The notes below the pieces were generated by a model that made no database searches, was not told the origin of the DNA, and worked only from the letters and a program-made list of their open reading frames with translations. A program made the position numbers and the translations under genes. Shown piece after piece: positions 6,079-7,302 of a stretch of DNA of 7,302 nt; the first letter of the stretch is position 1, and every line of letters starts with the position of its first letter. The stretch is from contig JAJYWG010000436.1 in the NCBI GenBank assembly GCA_021791615.1, positions 1-7,302 of the forward strand. The letters run 5' to 3'. The DNA is from Actinomycetes bacterium. GTDB lineage: Bacteria > Actinomycetota > Acidimicrobiia > Acidimicrobiales > RAAP-2.

Positions 6079-7202
6079 TCCGACCTCGCGGCGTCGAGAT
6101 TCCCGACGCGCCACACCGACTCGTTGCCGAGCATCCATTCCACGAGCGCCTGTCCTTCGGCGGGCATGCGCCCCGTCCCGGTGAGGCAGTCTGCCGCTGC
6201 CTGCGAGTCGGCGACGAAGGTCACGCCGTCCATCACCTCGTTGCGTTTCCAGACCACGGGGTCGTACGGATCGAGCAGGACGACGTTGGCACCCTGGTCT
6301 GCCGGTAGCAGATCAAACGACCGCGCCACCTGCTGGGGCTGGTCTGTGTACAGCATCAGCAGAGCCGGCGCAGCGACCGGCGAACGCCGAACGGCGGCGA
6401 AGGATCCTGTCACTGCCACCGGAACTCCGGCGGCATCAAGGCGTTCGAGCAGTCGGTTGGCTCCCTGGCGGTCGATGAAGGTAGCCGCCCGGTTGGCCTT
6501 GAGCACGCTGTAGGTGTCGGTCCACCGGCGCAAAAGCTTGCCGACGTCGACGGACTCGACCGCTCCACGCTTGTTGCGCTCGACGAGCGCTTCCTCATCT
6601 AGGGCTTCGAATACTCGCGAGACGTAGCTCTGGCTGAGCTCGGCGGCCCCAGCGAACTCACGCACTCCATACGGCGGCCTGACGTCGACAAGCCAGCGGA
6701 TGAGTCGCCCCGCCTTGGGACCTTGGATCCGGACCTTTCCCGGGGGCGCGGGGCTCGGGTTCCGGGTGGCTCCCTGGGCGTTGATGAAGACGGTGGGATT
6801 TTCCACCGAGAGCCAGGCATTGCCGGTGAGGTCGACATAGCCGATGCCCTCGGCCCGGAGCCGTTCCTGGGCCTGGGGACTGATCCAGTCGGCGACGGCC
6901 ACGATGACGACGTAGGGCAGCATCGCCCGGTAGGCCCGGGTCATGCCCTCCAGCAGTCGGTCAGCGTCGCGAGGGGTGAAGGTCCGTTTGGCCTCCACCA
7001 GCATGGTCGTCGACATCCCGTTGTTCGACTTGAGGTCGATGGCGGCGTCTAGTCCCTGTAGGTCGGATCGGCTGCTTCGTTTGACCTCCCAGTTGGCCGG
7101 GAACCGTTCCCGTAGCCAGGAAACGACCTGATCGACTAACTCTGTCCGTGGCCATGAGAAAGTCCTCGCGGGTGGCCAAGTGAGGTCCCCGCTGGTGGCC
7201 AA
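6075..7202 (-). CDS. AbiEi-like regulator/antitoxin with a PD-(D/E)XK-like N-terminal domain
   Basis: About 375 residues, first gene of the pair. Residues 20-145 look like a restriction-endonuclease fold: LDAAIDLKS with Asp52, then MLVEAKR with Glu70 and Lys72, fitting a D...ExK motif, followed by VVIVAVADW and YVDLTGNAWLSV strands. Residues 160-215 form a winged helix (RPPYGVREFAGAAELSQSYVSRVFEAL). Residues 225-375 resemble the C-terminal part of AbiEi-type antitoxins (GANVVLLDPYDPVVW, then an acidic helical end). In abiE loci this protein represses the operon and counteracts the transferase. The start is uncertain. The only in-frame start codon near the 5' end is TTG 7202, which lies inside a tandem repeat array, so about 18 N-terminal residues would be repeat-encoded. 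The true N-terminus may have been displaced. Whether the nuclease-like domain cuts DNA is unknown. Confidence 0.78.
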   Translation of the reverse strand: MATSGDLTWPPARTFSWPRTELVDQVVSWLRERFPANWEVKRSSRSDLQGLDAAIDLKSNNGMSTTMLVEAKRTFTPRDADRLLEGMTRAYRAMLPYVVIVAVADWISPQAQERLRAEGIGYVDLTGNAWLSVENPTVFINAQGATRNPSPAPPGKVRIQGPKAGRLIRWLVDVRPPYGVREFAGAAELSQSYVSRVFEALDEEALVERNKRGAVESVDVGKLLRRWTDTYSVLKANRAATFIDRQGANRLLERLDAAGVPVAVTGSFAAVRRSPVAAPALLMLYTDQPQQVARSFDLLPADQGANVVLLDPYDPVVWKRNEVMDGVTFVADSQAAADCLTGTGRMPAEGQALVEWMLGNESVWRVGNLDAARSE

Positions 7203-7239
7203 GAAAAGTCCTCGCGGGTGGCCAAGGAGAGTCCCCGCC
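7147..7239. repeat. Four tandem 23/24-bp repeats at the 5' end of the AbiE-like operon
   Basis: Units run 7147-7170 (24 bp), 7171-7193, 7194-7216 and 7217-7239 (23 bp each). On the plus strand each has TGGCCA (at 7149, 7173, 7196, 7219) followed by a purine block and GTCCYCGC. The TGGCCA palindromes are thus 23-24 bp apart, roughly two helical turns. They may be operators for the AbiEi-like winged helix. They also resemble, from memory, the multi-repeat ends of IS21-family elements in actinobacteria. I cannot decide between the two from this window. Confidence 0.75.
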
Positions 7240-7302
7240 CCTCACTGAACCATCCACCCGTGGTGCCCCTCCGGTCGGCACGGTGGTGATGCCTGTCATC
7301 AC
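7240..7302. other. Right edge, no gene assigned
   Basis: Sixty-three bases upstream of the operon. No convincing start, domain or promoter is visible. If the repeats beside it are a mobile-element end, this could be part of that element. Confidence 0.3.

Noticed and set aside
7147..7239. CRISPR array
   Set aside because: Units are directly contiguous with no unique spacers, and no cas gene is present.

Overview
The window is high-GC DNA with strongly GC-biased third codon positions. It also has GTG/TTG-like start contexts and families common in actinobacteria: a Pip-type prolyl aminopeptidase, Nif11-type RiPP leaders and an AbiE-like pair. I infer an actinobacterium or a similar high-GC bacterium, but nothing here fixes the taxon. 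The mix of repeated small genes, a decayed insertion sequence, pseudogene relics and a toxin-antitoxin-like pair is typical of accessory DNA.

Layout. Positions 1-578 hold no gene I can assign. At 579-1544 (+) is an intact proline iminopeptidase (alpha/beta hydrolase). Positions 1545-2188 hold no recognisable gene, apart from a possible scrambled scrap of the leader gene near 1990-2020. From 2189 to 3503 (+) runs a tandem family of Nif11-type RiPP precursor genes: one decayed copy (2189-2478) and three intact copies (2520-2825, 2859-3185, 3219-3503). The intact copies share a 71-residue leader that is nearly invariant and ends in Gly-Gly. They differ completely in their 30-, 37- and 23-residue cores, which are made only of Ala, Val, Thr, Ser, Gly, Ile, Leu and Met, with no Cys, no charge and no aromatic residue. 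This is the most interesting content of the window. No modification enzyme, transporter or C39 protease gene is visible alongside it.

Positions 3504-3808 are a hairpin-rich gap with one doubtful 48-codon reading frame. An IS630-family element follows at 3809-4963, with 24-bp terminal inverted repeats and TA target duplications. Its minus-strand transposase is broken by a frame change at an A5 run and by an internal TGA. Positions 4966-5232 are an intergenic stretch, partly AT-rich, with short repeats and a second sequence resembling the IS end.

The right third (minus strand, 7202 to 5233) is a two-gene operon with a 4-nt ATGA overlap. The first gene encodes an AbiEi-like regulator/antitoxin with a PD-(D/E)XK-like N-terminal domain and a winged helix. 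The second encodes an AbiEii-like nucleotidyltransferase. Four tandem 23/24-bp repeats, each with a TGGCCA palindrome, sit across the 5' end of this operon. They are either operator sites or the multi-repeat end of a neighbouring mobile element.

Taken together, the window shows a RiPP precursor array expanding and decaying by tandem duplication next to mobile and defence-like DNA. The enzymes that would act on the precursors must lie outside the window, or the array is orphaned.
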